DNA of 35,083 nt from Endozoicomonadaceae bacterium (GTDB lineage: Bacteria; Pseudomonadota; Gammaproteobacteria; Pseudomonadales; Endozoicomonadaceae): NCBI GenBank assembly GCA_023146365.1, contig JAGLCE010000018.1, positions 1-35,083 of the forward strand. The letters are read 5' to 3'. This document shows, piece after piece, positions 23,483 through 32,944 of this stretch. The notes beneath the pieces were generated by a model that had not been told where the DNA came from, did not search any database, and worked only from the letters and a program-made list of their open reading frames with translations. How positions within the stretch are numbered: position 1 is the first letter of the stretch; the number at the start of each line of letters is the position of its first letter. The translations under genes and the position numbers were made by a program.

Positions 23483-25575
23483 TCTCTCTCGTTGGTCGGT
23501 TTGCCTGTCATCGTCTTATCGCTGGAGGCGGTTGTGGTCAGTTGTTGTTCACATTCCGTCAGAATCTGGCGACAGTTTGCAACTTTTAGCTTGAGGACTT
23601 CGGTCTGGTCGTTATCGATTTCGATGGCTTTTGCCTGTGACCGTTCCGCTTTACGTAGCTCGACACGAGCGTTGCTCAGTTTTTTTTGGTTATCACTCAG
23701 AACAGGGCTTGTCGTGTTGGTCTCTTGAGAGGGTGCGGCCTCAGGTAAGGTGCTTGTGGCGGTCTCAGTATTCGCTTGATCAAAATCACGCCGTAGTTGT
23801 GTCTTTTGTTCGCGCAGTCGTTCAATGTCCGTGTGCAGTTTGGCGGTGATCTTGGTATCGGACTCGTTCAGATGGATTAGCAATTGCTCCGACTTTTTTA
23901 ATTGAGTATTGATCATGGAAATCTGAATGTTCAGCGCTTTCTGTTTCGAATTGGGTATTGAATGAGGTTTGCGATCAGGTTGTTCTGTGTTCGCCGTGCC
24001 ACTAGATAGTTTACGAGCTTTCGTTCGTTCAACTGCCGCTTGGATCGCATCTTGTTGTTTATCTGTGGCTGATGCCGCGCCTCTCTTATGGGGCGGCATG
24101 TTGTTTTCTGCTTCACGGTCGGCTTTTAATCGGGCTGCGCGTTCAGTATTGACCTTGCGCTTAGCCGCTCTTTCTGCGGTGATATGCGTCAGCCGCTGCT
24201 GACGATTTTCAAAACGTCGTTTGGATTGCTCCGATTTTTCATACTGCGCCTGCAACGTGCGGATCTGGTGCTTGCCAGCACGAAAATACTGTACGAGCGG
24301 AATATGACTAGGGCAGACATAGGAGCAGGCACCACACTCAATGCAATCAAACAGATTATGGTGTTGTAGCTGGTCGTTATTGGCGGCCTTGGCGTGCCAG
24401 TAAAGCTGTTGTGGCAACAGCATGACGGGGCAGACCAGCGCGCAGTCGCCGCAGCGTATGCAGGCTCTAGCAGGTGGTGACGCTGGAAATTCCTGCTCGA
24501 TGCCTGCGATCAGGCAGTTGGTGGTCTTGATCACCGGAATGTCTGCCGTATCCAGCGTAAAACCCATCATGGGACCACCGAGGATCAAGCTGTGCATGTC
24601 GTCTTTTCTGAGCTCAGCAAAATCCAGCAGATCGGTTGCCAATGTACCGATCAGGGCTTCTACGTTTTGTGGTTGTGTCAGTGCGTCACCGGTCAGTGTT
24701 GTGATCCGTGAGATCAACGGCCTGCCTAGAATAATCGCATCATGGATGGCGGCAATCGTTCCCGTGTTATAGCAGAGAATGCCAGCATCTATCGAGCGGG
24801 TATCACAGGGTACTTCTCTACCGGTCAGCAGGTATATCAGACGATGAGCATCACCGGAGGGATATAGGGTTGGGATGGTCACTACCTGATAGGTGCGCTT
24901 TTGGAAGGCAATCTCCATGATCCTCGTGGCTTCTGGCTTGTTGTCTTCTATGCCGACCAGCACCTGCTTTGGGTTGAGCAAATGGCAGAGGATATCAATA
25001 CCGATGACAATGCGATCCGCCCGTTCTCGCATCAGCATATCGTCGGCGGTAATGTAGGGCTCACACTCAGCTCCATTGATGATTAGTGTGTGAATCTTCG
25101 CCTCGTTGCAGGAAACCATTTTGACGGCTGAGGGAAAACCAGCACCACCCAGACCGACAATGCCCGCATCATAAATGCGACGAATCAGCGTCTGACGATC
25201 TATCGTCGTGTAGTCCGTTTCCGGAAAGAGCTCGCACCAGCGCTCTTCACCATCGCTGGACAAGATAATGCAGAGTTCAGTCAGGCCGGAGGTGTGAGGT
25301 ACTGAGCGGAGTGCTATGGCCGTTACGGTGCCAGAGCTGGGCGCATGAATGGGGGCACTGACAAAGCCACTGGCCTGAGCCAATAACTGGCCTTTGAGTA
25401 CCTTGTCACCCTCCCTTACCAACGGGTGTGCGGGTGAACCAGAGTGCTGGTTCAGCGGTAGCACATACTCGGCGAATAACGGTGGTTTCGCAATCGGTGT
25501 TCGGGTCGATTGCTGCTTATTGTCTGGTGGATGAATGCCACCGGGGAATCGATGAATAGGAAACGATTGACTCAT
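23479..25575 (-). CDS. rsxC: Rnf/Rsx complex NADH/ferredoxin-interacting subunit RsxC (RnfC)
   Basis: RsxC is the peripheral subunit with NADH- and FMN-binding sites and two [4Fe-4S] clusters. The 698-aa product shows the Gly-rich GLGGAGFPSA motif (141-150) and INGAECEPY (166-174). Two ferredoxin motifs follow: Cys372, 375, 378, 382 and Cys411, 414, 417, 421. Residues about 440-698 form a long charged coiled coil, rich in Lys, Glu, Gln and Ala, which is the usual variable tail of gammaproteobacterial RsxC. It overlaps rsxB and rsxD by 4 bases each. Confidence 0.96.
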   Translation of the reverse strand: MSQSFPIHRFPGGIHPPDNKQQSTRTPIAKPPLFAEYVLPLNQHSGSPAHPLVREGDKVLKGQLLAQASGFVSAPIHAPSSGTVTAIALRSVPHTSGLTELCIILSSDGEERWCELFPETDYTTIDRQTLIRRIYDAGIVGLGGAGFPSAVKMVSCNEAKIHTLIINGAECEPYITADDMLMRERADRIVIGIDILCHLLNPKQVLVGIEDNKPEATRIMEIAFQKRTYQVVTIPTLYPSGDAHRLIYLLTGREVPCDTRSIDAGILCYNTGTIAAIHDAIILGRPLISRITTLTGDALTQPQNVEALIGTLATDLLDFAELRKDDMHSLILGGPMMGFTLDTADIPVIKTTNCLIAGIEQEFPASPPARACIRCGDCALVCPVMLLPQQLYWHAKAANNDQLQHHNLFDCIECGACSYVCPSHIPLVQYFRAGKHQIRTLQAQYEKSEQSKRRFENRQQRLTHITAERAAKRKVNTERAARLKADREAENNMPPHKRGAASATDKQQDAIQAAVERTKARKLSSGTANTEQPDRKPHSIPNSKQKALNIQISMINTQLKKSEQLLIHLNESDTKITAKLHTDIERLREQKTQLRRDFDQANTETATSTLPEAAPSQETNTTSPVLSDNQKKLSNARVELRKAERSQAKAIEIDNDQTEVLKLKVANCRQILTECEQQLTTTASSDKTMTGKPTNERE

Positions 25576-26171
25576 GCTGGCTGGCCTCCAGAGCCGGTCA
25601 AAGGTCGGCGGTCAGTGGTGATCATCTGTTCCGAAGGTGTCGGCAAACTCCATGTCCAGTTTTGTGTCGTGACGTTTAGGGGAACCATATCAATGCAATC
25701 GACGGGGCAGGGTTCGACACAGAGATCGCACCCTGTGCACTCATTGGTGATCACCGTATGCATCTGCTTGGCCGCACCGAGAATGGCATCCACTGGACAG
25801 GCCTGGATGCACTTGGTGCAGCCGATGCATTCATCTTCTCGGATATAGGCGAACATCGGAGGAGCCTCCTCCCCATGTTCATCGTTCAAGGGGATGGCTT
25901 CTACATCAAGCAGGTCGGCCAGTGCGTTGATGGTGTTCTGGCCGCCGGGTGGACAGCGATTGATGGCCTCGCCATTGGCAATGGCTTCGGCGTAAGGGCG
26001 ACAACCAGGGTGTCCGCATTGGCCGCACTGGGTCTGTGGTAATCGTTCGTTGATCTGCTCAACAATCGGCTCGCCTTCGACTTTGAATTTTACGGAAGCG
26101 GCGCCCAGTAGGGCGCCAAAAAACAGGGCAAACACCAGAAAGGCGAGTATGGCGTGAATGATAATGTCCAA
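25572..26171 (-). CDS. rsxB: Rnf/Rsx complex ferredoxin subunit RsxB (RnfB)
   Basis: RsxB is a membrane-anchored ferredoxin subunit. The 199-aa product has one N-terminal membrane helix (3-25). An Fe-S motif follows (Cys49, 52, 57, 73: QCGHPGCRPY), then two 4Fe-4S ferredoxin motifs, Cys115, 118, 121, 125 and Cys145, 148, 151, 155, each followed by Pro. The length agrees with E. coli RsxB (192 aa). It starts 10 bases after rsxA and overlaps rsxC by 4 bases. Confidence 0.96.
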   Translation of the reverse strand: MDIIIHAILAFLVFALFFGALLGAASVKFKVEGEPIVEQINERLPQTQCGQCGHPGCRPYAEAIANGEAINRCPPGGQNTINALADLLDVEAIPLNDEHGEEAPPMFAYIREDECIGCTKCIQACPVDAILGAAKQMHTVITNECTGCDLCVEPCPVDCIDMVPLNVTTQNWTWSLPTPSEQMITTDRRPLTGSGGQPA

Positions 26172-26181
26172 CAGTGCCCCC

Positions 26182-26778
26182 CTACAGCTTGATCAGGCCG
26201 GTAAAGCCCAAGAAGGCCAGAGACATTAGGCCGGCAGTCACCATGCCGATAGCGGTACCGCGAAAGGGTGCTGGCACGTCGGCCACAGCGATTCGTTCAC
26301 GCATGGCGGCAAACAGCACCAGCACGAGGGAAAATCCGATGGCAGCACCAAAACCGTACATCGCAGAGTCCACAAAGCTTTTATGTAGACGGTTGCTGTT
26401 TAGCAGAGCAACACCGAGTACGGCACAGTTGCTGGTAATCAGCGGCAGAAATACACCCAATACTCGGTACAGTAGCGGACTCATCTTGCGGACGAGCATC
26501 TCAGTGAATTGCACGACAATGGCTATTACCAGTATGAACGAGAGCGTTTTAAGGAACTCTAGCTCCAGTGGAATAAGGATGTATTGGTAGGCGATATAGC
26601 TGCAGATCGAAGACATGGTCAGCACAAACGTGGTGGCCATCGACATTCCCATAGCGGTTTCCAATTTGTTGGAAACCCCCATAAACGGGCAAAGCCCGAG
26701 AAATTGCACAAGAACCAGGTTGTTGACCAGTACTGCGCTCAGCATGATTAGCGCTAGCTGGGTTAGAGATTCGGTCAT
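26182..26778 (-). CDS. rsxA: Rnf/Rsx complex membrane subunit RsxA (RnfA)
   Basis: RsxA is a six-helix membrane subunit and first gene of the operon rsxABCDGE. The 198-aa product contains VNNLVLVQFLGLCPFMGVS (18-36) and LITSNCAVLGVAL, the paired cysteine motifs shared with RsxE. Start chosen: ATG 26778, preceded by GGTGAG at about 6 bases and giving the family N-terminus MTESLTQL. The longer frame to 26814 adds 12 unconserved residues. Confidence 0.96.
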   Translation of the reverse strand: MTESLTQLALIMLSAVLVNNLVLVQFLGLCPFMGVSNKLETAMGMSMATTFVLTMSSICSYIAYQYILIPLELEFLKTLSFILVIAIVVQFTEMLVRKMSPLLYRVLGVFLPLITSNCAVLGVALLNSNRLHKSFVDSAMYGFGAAIGFSLVLVLFAAMRERIAVADVPAPFRGTAIGMVTAGLMSLAFLGFTGLIKL

Positions 26779-26964
26779 AACTCTCACCGATGACTGCAAG
26801 GCAGCAGATGTCACGCATCTAGTCTGCGATAAGCGCCGTTTACCTCTCTGTTATGAATGTAGACGACGCAGTTTCTGATAACATCACACATTATGACATG
26901 GCAACCTGCGCCGATCGGTTATCCGGCAGGATATCACTCCATATAATGGCGGTTGGTGATTGAA

Positions 26965-27100
26965 TCAAACATAGTTGGTTATTACTGGATTCCAGCAATC
27001 AATGCAGATCTCAAACGATGTTAGACCGCCAAGCATTTTGTGTGGCGTGTAGTTTACCAGAGATTTCATCTCACGGATGTTCTCTTTAGAGATTCATTTC
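26965..27100 (-). pseudogene. Transposase C-terminal relic (integrase-core type)
   Basis: Between rsxA and metG the minus strand reads EMKSLVNYTPHKMLGGLTSFEI and ends about 15 codons later. The core (YTPHK-LGGLT) is the end of integrase-core transposases such as the IS3 group. No other part remains. The rest of the 26779-27129 gap shows no gene. Confidence 0.55.
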
Positions 27101-27129
27101 ACGCCGCCATCAGCAGCAAGAGGCTGGCG

Positions 27130-29199
27130 TTACATCACTCGCATGCCAGGTTCAGCACCATCATGGGGTTCCAGAATCCATAGGTCATGACCCCCTGGGC
27201 CGGCTGCCAGCAGCATCCCTTCACTCATGCCGAATTTCATTTTTCGTGGTTTCAGGTTGGCGACTATGACGGTATGTTTGCCTGTCAATGCTTCAGGGCT
27301 GTAGGCCGCTTTGATACCGGCAAAAACATTACGAATTTCGCCGCCGATGTCCAGAGTCAATTGAATCAGCTTATCAGCACCTTCTACCTGTTTAGCGCTG
27401 ATGATTTTGGCAATCCGAAGATCAACTTTGGCGAACGTCTCACAATCGATTTCTGCGGCAATGGCGTCTCTCTTCAACCATTTTCCCGCGTCGGGTTGCT
27501 GGGTGTCTGCTGGCGCGTCGGTGGCTGTATCGGTCATGTTAAGTGCCTCTTGACTGGCATCAATCATGGCGTTGACCCGAGCGGTGTCTACTCGGGTCAT
27601 CAAGGGCTTGAATGGGTTTATCTTGTGGTTGAGTAGTAGTGTTTGGCTGTCATCCCAATGAAGTTCTCCGCATTGCAAAAATGCCTCTGCATTGATCGCC
27701 ATGGCAGGCAGCACCGGCTTGAGATAGATGAGCAATATGCGGAACAGGTTGATGCCGACGGTGCTGATATCGTGCAGTTCCTGATCCTTGCCTTTTTCCT
27801 TGGCGAGTACCCAGGGTTTCATTTCATTAATCCAAGCGTTGGCCTGATCGGCCAGTGCCATGATGGTGCGCATGGCTTTACCAAATTCGCGGTGTTCATA
27901 ATACTCGGCAATCGTTTCGCTGGCGGCCATGAATACCTTGGTCAGCGCTGGTGCTGCGTCGTTGGCGGCGAGCAGGTTATTAAATCGTTTATGGATAAAG
28001 CCAGCATTACGGCTGGCAATGTTGACAACTTTACCGATCACATCACTATTGACCCGCTGAACAAAATCGTCCAAGTTCAGATCCAAGTCGTCGATCCGGC
28101 TGGAAAGCTTGGTGGCGTAGTAGTAGCGCAGATATTCCGGATTCAGGTGATCCAGGTAAGTACGAGCAGTGATAAACGTCCCCCGGGACTTGGACATCTT
28201 TTCGCCGTTGATCGTCAGGTAGCCGTGGACACTTACCTTTGTCGGTGTGCGGTAGTCGGCACCGGTTAGCATGGCGGGCCAGAACAAACAGTGGAAGTTG
28301 ACGATATCCTTGCCGATGAAGTGGTGGACTTCGCAGTCGCTGTCTTTGTGCCAATATTCATCGAAGTCCAAGTCGTCGCGACGGTCGCATAGATTTTTGA
28401 AGCTGGCCATGTAGCCGATAGGCGCATCCAGCCAGACATAGAAGTATTTGCCGGGAGCATCAGGAATTTCAAAACCAAAGTAGGGAGCGTCCCGGGAGAT
28501 ATCCCAGTCTTGGAGGCCGGCGTCCAGCCATTCAGTCAGCTTGTTGGTAATCTCTTTCTGGATGGTACCGCTGCGGGTCCACTCTTTAAGAAAATCTTGA
28601 AAGTCGGTCAGTTTGAAAAAGAAATGCTCGGACTCCTTGTTGACCGGAGTGGCGCCAGAAATGGCAGAACGGGCACTCTTCAACTCGGCCGGTGAGTAGG
28701 TCGCGCCGCACTGCTCGCAGTTGTCGCCGTACTGATCCGGTGCGCCGCACTTGGGGCACTCCCCTTTGATGTAGCGGTCGGCCAAGAACATCTGCTTTTC
28801 TGGGTCATACGCCTGAACAATATGACGGGTAACGATGTGGGATTTGTCACGCAAGGTTTTGTAGATGGACTCTGACAATATCCGGTTATCTTCAGAGTGG
28901 GTGCTGTAGTAGTTGTCGAATTCGATATGGAAGTCACGAAAGTCTCGAATGCGTTCTTGGTTGATCAAGGCGATGGATGCTTCTGGTGTTATGCCCTGCT
29001 TTTCAGCATGCAGGCTGATGGCCGTTCCATGGGCATCGTCGGCGCAGACATAGGTGCAGGTGTGGTTGCGCTGTTTCTGAAAGCGCGCCCAGATGTCCGT
29101 CTGGATATATTCCACCAGATGGCCCATATGCAAAGGGCCATTCGCATATGGCAGCGCACTAGTGACGAGTATTTTTCGATGTTTGCATTGATCAGACAT
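27130..29199 (-). CDS. metG: Methionyl-tRNA synthetase
   Basis: Charges initiator and elongator tRNA-Met with methionine in the cytoplasm. The 689-aa product is close to E. coli MetG (677). It has the class I HIGH motif as HMGH (24-27), the zinc knuckle Cys148, 151, 161, 164, the KMSKS loop (334-338), and a C-terminal dimer/tRNA-binding OB domain beginning near residue 585 (CETFAKVDLRIAKI). A linker rich in Thr, Asp and Ala (about 555-575) joins the anticodon domain to it. The ATG at 29199 has no close ribosome-binding site. It is divergent from the DnaT-like gene. Confidence 0.97.
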   Translation of the reverse strand: MSDQCKHRKILVTSALPYANGPLHMGHLVEYIQTDIWARFQKQRNHTCTYVCADDAHGTAISLHAEKQGITPEASIALINQERIRDFRDFHIEFDNYYSTHSEDNRILSESIYKTLRDKSHIVTRHIVQAYDPEKQMFLADRYIKGECPKCGAPDQYGDNCEQCGATYSPAELKSARSAISGATPVNKESEHFFFKLTDFQDFLKEWTRSGTIQKEITNKLTEWLDAGLQDWDISRDAPYFGFEIPDAPGKYFYVWLDAPIGYMASFKNLCDRRDDLDFDEYWHKDSDCEVHHFIGKDIVNFHCLFWPAMLTGADYRTPTKVSVHGYLTINGEKMSKSRGTFITARTYLDHLNPEYLRYYYATKLSSRIDDLDLNLDDFVQRVNSDVIGKVVNIASRNAGFIHKRFNNLLAANDAAPALTKVFMAASETIAEYYEHREFGKAMRTIMALADQANAWINEMKPWVLAKEKGKDQELHDISTVGINLFRILLIYLKPVLPAMAINAEAFLQCGELHWDDSQTLLLNHKINPFKPLMTRVDTARVNAMIDASQEALNMTDTATDAPADTQQPDAGKWLKRDAIAAEIDCETFAKVDLRIAKIISAKQVEGADKLIQLTLDIGGEIRNVFAGIKAAYSPEALTGKHTVIVANLKPRKMKFGMSEGMLLAAGPGGHDLWILEPHDGAEPGMRVM

Positions 29200-29719
29200 G
29201 AGGAATCAGAGTTTCTCCGGTTGTCGATGGACGCATAAGGCGCAAAGCCGCTATTGTATGATGCTGTCAGCAGAGACGGAAATCGTTGTTAGTCGCAAGA
29301 GACTGGTGAATGACGACAGAGTCAAAGAGTGGAAGAATTCTGTCATGGTCAGCCGACATCAGTATCTCATATCAGTATCTCATAATAGTCATCTACACTG
29401 TCTCTGCCAGAGATCATGAATGGCAGGTTCGTGAGTGTGCTTTGAGCCTGATACGGGGTAACTGGTGAGTGGTACCCAGCATGACGTGGCGGCCACTGCA
29501 TTTTTTGATCAAAAGTTCCTCTTCTCAAAAAAAAAGAAAAATAAATTAAGGCGCAGTAATCAGCGTTGAATGCCTTCTGTGGTGGGGTTGTACGGCATCA
29601 CACTCATTGAGTCAGAAAAATTCTACTGTGCAGGTTGGCATCTGCACAGTAGAATTTGCGTTTATCGTTAAAGACACCATCACGATGGTCGGAGTGCTAT
29701 AAAGGAGTGATATTTGCTG
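29200..29719. other. Intergenic region between metG and the DnaT-like gene
   Basis: About 520 bases, divergent on both sides, so both promoters should lie here. A 13-bp tandem (ATCAGTATCTCAT twice) is near 29360-29386 and an A-rich tract at 29527-29548. The main structure is the hairpin at 29618-29657. No gene is supported. Confidence 0.5.
29618..29657. repeat. 16-bp perfect hairpin
   Basis: AAATTCTACTGTGCAG (29618-29633) and its exact complement (29642-29657) surround an 8-base loop. No T tract follows on either strand and it lies upstream of both flanking genes, so a simple terminator is unlikely. A protein-binding site, REP-like element or excised-element trace are options. Confidence 0.7.
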
Positions 29720-30151
29720 ATGTCAGATAAGGACTACAAGGTGGGCCGCAGAGCCTACGAACAGGACAAACCGCTGTTCCAAATCATGAGTGAGGGCGGT
29801 GGTGCGTCGCCGGTGGATCCAGTATTTGCTGAGCAGTATGAAGTCAGGGAGGGCGCTCGGGTACAGAATTTGCCGGAAGACTTTGCGCCGGAGCCAATGT
29901 ATATTCAGTTTTTGCAGGTGCATTACGGCATTCCGTTGGAGTTTACGCGGGATCAGCTACCGGGTTTTATGCTCTATTGGCTGGAGACGGGGGAAGCTCG
30001 CAAAGCGTGGCAGAACCGTTTCAAAAACCATGTCATTTCTCAGTGGAGGCGTCAGCAAAGTGAGGGAAGCCAGGACAGTCATCGAACAACAGCTGAAAAA
30101 CTCACTGACACGAGCTGGTCAGACAAATACCGAGTCGACCTCGACGACTGA
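29720..30151 (+). CDS. DnaT-like primosomal protein
   Basis: A 143-aa protein whose second half (EPMYIQFLQVHYGIP, DQLPGFMLYWLETGEA, AWQNRFKNHVISQWRR) matches the DnaT single-strand-DNA-binding domain. DnaT helps load the replicative helicase with PriA/PriB during replication restart. The protein is shorter than E. coli DnaT (179 aa) and N-terminally divergent. AGGAG (29703-29707) lies 12 bases from ATG 29720 but only 6 from an in-frame TTG at 29714, so the true start may be two codons earlier. It is followed by, and overlaps, a lambda P-like gene, which fits a helicase-loading pair. Confidence 0.75.
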   Translation: MSDKDYKVGRRAYEQDKPLFQIMSEGGGASPVDPVFAEQYEVREGARVQNLPEDFAPEPMYIQFLQVHYGIPLEFTRDQLPGFMLYWLETGEARKAWQNRFKNHVISQWRRQQSEGSQDSHRTTAEKLTDTSWSDKYRVDLDD

Positions 30152-30797
30152 GTCCACCGTCCGTTCAGGTCGTGAGCATGAGTACGCCATCAATACCCTG
30201 TTCACTCTGTTGGAAGACTCCTTTCCGCTAAAGTTTCGGCGGGCATTTCCCCGCGCGGAAGACCAGGCACGAGCCAAGAGTGTCTGGTTGCAGTCGCTCA
30301 AGGAGTTTACTCCCCGCCGTATCCTGCGGGCGACCAAGAAGGCCATTGATAATACTCGCTTTTTTCCTGATCTGGCGGATATTCGAGAGCTCTGCAAACT
30401 GCGGTTTGATGAGCATGGGCTGAAGGAGCCTTTATCAGCTTATTATGAGGCTTGCAACGCACCTTTTCAGACACGAGAGTCTGGCTGGTCTCATCTGGCG
30501 GTCTATCTGGCGGCTCGGGAGACTGGCTGGTTTATGGTTCGCGGTGAACCGCAGAAGACGGCGTTTCCCGTTTTTGAGCGTAATTATGAAATTCTTTGCA
30601 ATCGCGTGCTGGATGGAGAGAATTTGGAAGCGGATATGACTCGGGCACTAGAAAATACCAGCGCCAGGTCTCAATCTGACTTGGCAGAGCAAGCGGCACA
30701 GTCGAATCAACAGGTATTGATGAAAGCGCAAGGCATTGATCCCGCAGCGGGGCGAGCAGCTTTTCTGGCGATGAAAAAGAGACTCTCCCGACGCTGA
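30060..30797 (+). CDS. Replication protein P-like (helicase loader family)
   Basis: A 245-aa protein with the phage lambda P-type region (about 55-120: INTLFTLLEDSFPLKFRRAF, then KSVWLQSL and FFPDLADIRELCK). Lambda P brings DnaB helicase to an origin; host-encoded relatives beside DnaT-like genes in Pseudomonas-like bacteria are thought to do a similar task. The frame is open far upstream inside the DnaT-like gene, but those codons are its shadow. I chose GTG 30060, 10 bases after GGAGG (30045-30049); this leaves a 92-base overlap, so the start is uncertain. Confidence 0.7.
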   Translation: MREARTVIEQQLKNSLTRAGQTNTESTSTTESTVRSGREHEYAINTLFTLLEDSFPLKFRRAFPRAEDQARAKSVWLQSLKEFTPRRILRATKKAIDNTRFFPDLADIRELCKLRFDEHGLKEPLSAYYEACNAPFQTRESGWSHLAVYLAARETGWFMVRGEPQKTAFPVFERNYEILCNRVLDGENLEADMTRALENTSARSQSDLAEQAAQSNQQVLMKAQGIDPAAGRAAFLAMKKRLSRR

Positions 30798-30878
30798 GTC
30801 ATTGCCAAGTTAAGACGAACCGCATGAGCGATGTTGACCGAATGACTAATGTTTATCGAATAAACTGTTGGATGAAGT

Positions 30879-31985
30879 ATGACGGAAGTAATCAACCAGA
30901 GCGTTATTGAACAGGCGTTGCGTCAGTATCACGACCCTTACTTGGGAATGGACTTGGTGTCTGCCCAGTGTGTCCGCAATATTGTGATTAACGGTGTGGA
31001 TGTTCGTGTGGATCTCCTGATGCGCTATCCCTGTGGCAGACTCTCCGAAGGGATTGCCCGTACTCTTCAGGACGCTCTTGAAGATCTGCCTGGTGTTATG
31101 TCAGCAACAGTAACGCTGGCGTGGCATGTGGAAGCTATGCCAGCTCAGGCTAATCTCCCCGCGATGTCTGGTATTAGTAATATTATTGCGGTCGCTTCGG
31201 GCAAGGGCGGAGTTGGAAAATCAACCGTCACGGCGAATCTGGCGCTGGCGCTGGCGGCGGAAGGTGCTCGGGTCGGTGTATTGGATGCCGATATTTATGG
31301 CCCTAGCCAAGGGGTGATGTTCGGAATTGCCGGTGGCGTGCGTCCGGAGATGATGACTGAAGGTGAGCAACAGTTCTTTGTGCCGATTGAATCCCATGGT
31401 GTCCAAGTCATGTCCATGGCGTTTCTTGTGACGGATAATACCCCCATGATATGGCGTGGTCCGATGGTGAGTGGCGCTCTGCAGCAACTGCTCACTCAGA
31501 CTCACTGGGAGCACTTGGATTATCTGATGGTTGATATGCCTCCAGGTACCGGTGATATTCAGCTGACTCTGGCGCAACGAGTGCCAGTGGTCGGTAGTCT
31601 TATCGTTACCACCCCGCAGGATTTGGCATTGCTGGATGCTCGCAAGGGTATTGAGATGTTTCGCAAGGTCGATGTGCCCGTGCTGGGAGTGGTGGAAAAC
31701 ATGGCGACCCACACTTGTACAAATTGTGGCCATACCGAACATCTGTTTGGTGAAGGAGGGGGGGCGATACTGGCTGACGAGTACGATACAGAGCTGTTGG
31801 TCTCTCTGCCACTGACTGTGAGCATTCGTGAGCAGGCGGACAGTGGTTGTCCAACAGTGATCGCTGAACCGGATGGTGAGATCGCTATGATCTATCGGGA
31901 GCTGGCTCGTCGGATGGCAGCCCAGTTGTCTGTCAGGAATAGCGAGGCGCCAGCGCCGCCGACCATTAATATTAGTGATGATTAA
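30879..31985 (+). CDS. mrp: Mrp/ApbC-type Fe-S cluster carrier ATPase
   Basis: A cytoplasmic P-loop ATPase that carries and delivers [4Fe-4S] clusters. The 368-aa product has an N-terminal MIP18-like domain (1-90), the deviant Walker A GKGGVGKST (108-116), DADIYGPSQG (136-145), the PPGTGD motif (221-226) and the cluster-binding C-x2-C at Cys280/Cys283. The length matches E. coli Mrp (369). In E. coli mrp sits divergent from metG; here both are close but separated by the DnaT/P pair. ATG 30879 has GGATGAAG just upstream. Confidence 0.96.
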   Translation: MTEVINQSVIEQALRQYHDPYLGMDLVSAQCVRNIVINGVDVRVDLLMRYPCGRLSEGIARTLQDALEDLPGVMSATVTLAWHVEAMPAQANLPAMSGISNIIAVASGKGGVGKSTVTANLALALAAEGARVGVLDADIYGPSQGVMFGIAGGVRPEMMTEGEQQFFVPIESHGVQVMSMAFLVTDNTPMIWRGPMVSGALQQLLTQTHWEHLDYLMVDMPPGTGDIQLTLAQRVPVVGSLIVTTPQDLALLDARKGIEMFRKVDVPVLGVVENMATHTCTNCGHTEHLFGEGGGAILADEYDTELLVSLPLTVSIREQADSGCPTVIAEPDGEIAMIYRELARRMAAQLSVRNSEAPAPPTINISDD

Positions 31986-32003
31986 ATTAAGGAGTGGTGA
32001 TCC

Positions 32004-32594
32004 ATGCGGTTATGTGATCGAGACATAGAAGACTGTCTTGATAAAGGACGACTCGTGATAGAGCCTCGTCCGGCGTCGGAGAAGATTTCTGGCATCAGTG
32101 TGGATCTGACTCTGGGCAACAGCTTCCGAGTGTTCAACGATCATGTGGCGCCTTATGTGGATCTCAGCGGATCACGAGAACAAATTGATCAAATGCTTGA
32201 TTCCATCATGAGTAAGGAGATTGTTTTGGGTAAGGAGAAAGCCTTTTTCCTTCATCCAGGTGAGTTAGCATTGGCGATTACTCTGGAATCTGTGTCATTG
32301 CCGGAGGATCTTGTAGGCTGGCTTGATGGTCGTTCGTCTTTGGCTCGTCTGGGTTTAATGGTGCATGTAACCGCACACCGAATTGACCCAGGTTGGAGCG
32401 GACAGATTGTACTGGAATTCTTCAATGGCGGTAAATTACCGATCGCCCTGCGACCTGGTATGACTATCGGGGCTATTAACTTCGAAACCATGAGTGGTCC
32501 TGCTGAGAAACCATACAATAAGCGCAAGGATGCCAAGTATCGAAATCAGCACAGCGCTATCGGCAGTCGTATTGGTGAGGATTCTGCTGCCTGA
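32004..32594 (+). CDS. dcd: dCTP deaminase
   Basis: Deaminates dCTP to dUTP, the main source of dUMP for thymidylate synthesis in many gammaproteobacteria. The 196-aa product (E. coli 193) has the nucleotide-site segment LDGRSSLARLG (108-118, Arg110, Ser111, Ser112), HRIDPGWSG (125-133) and the catalytic Glu138 in VLEFF. AAGGAG lies 9 bases before ATG 32004. It follows mrp by 18 bases, likely co-transcribed. Confidence 0.97.
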   Translation: MRLCDRDIEDCLDKGRLVIEPRPASEKISGISVDLTLGNSFRVFNDHVAPYVDLSGSREQIDQMLDSIMSKEIVLGKEKAFFLHPGELALAITLESVSLPEDLVGWLDGRSSLARLGLMVHVTAHRIDPGWSGQIVLEFFNGGKLPIALRPGMTIGAINFETMSGPAEKPYNKRKDAKYRNQHSAIGSRIGEDSAA

Positions 32595-32944
32595 TAATGC
32601 TATAGCGTTTTCTAGTCATCTGCGATATTTTTCAGTGCGGATATTGCAGAGATATCAATCGTGAGCTAGGGCTTATACTCATCGCTGGCGTTGATGGCAG
32701 CGTCAAAAAAGGGGCGATGTTAGTAAGGAGCTAAAAAATAGTGGTGGGTCACCACTTGATGATTGAACTCACTGAATCGTTGACTGCGTAAACAGCCTTG
32801 TCGATATCACAGGGTGGTTGATGATTTACGCTAACTGACTGTGGTCGAAGGCTGGGAAGCAGACGAGCCTCAGTTCACTGTGTAAGCCAGTGATACGAGG
32901 CACCGAGTGGTATAATCGAAACGAGTTCGATCTCTTTAGCATTG
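32595..32944. other. Intergenic region after dcd
   Basis: About 350 bases with no gene. A small palindrome GTGGTGGGTCACCAC is near 32740. No convincing terminator for dcd or for the convergent coiled-coil gene is seen. Confidence 0.45.

Noticed and set aside
29790..30059. N-terminal extension of the P-like protein inside the DnaT-like gene
   Set aside because: Those codons give an Arg/Cys/Trp-rich sequence typical of a shadow frame; the family region starts later.
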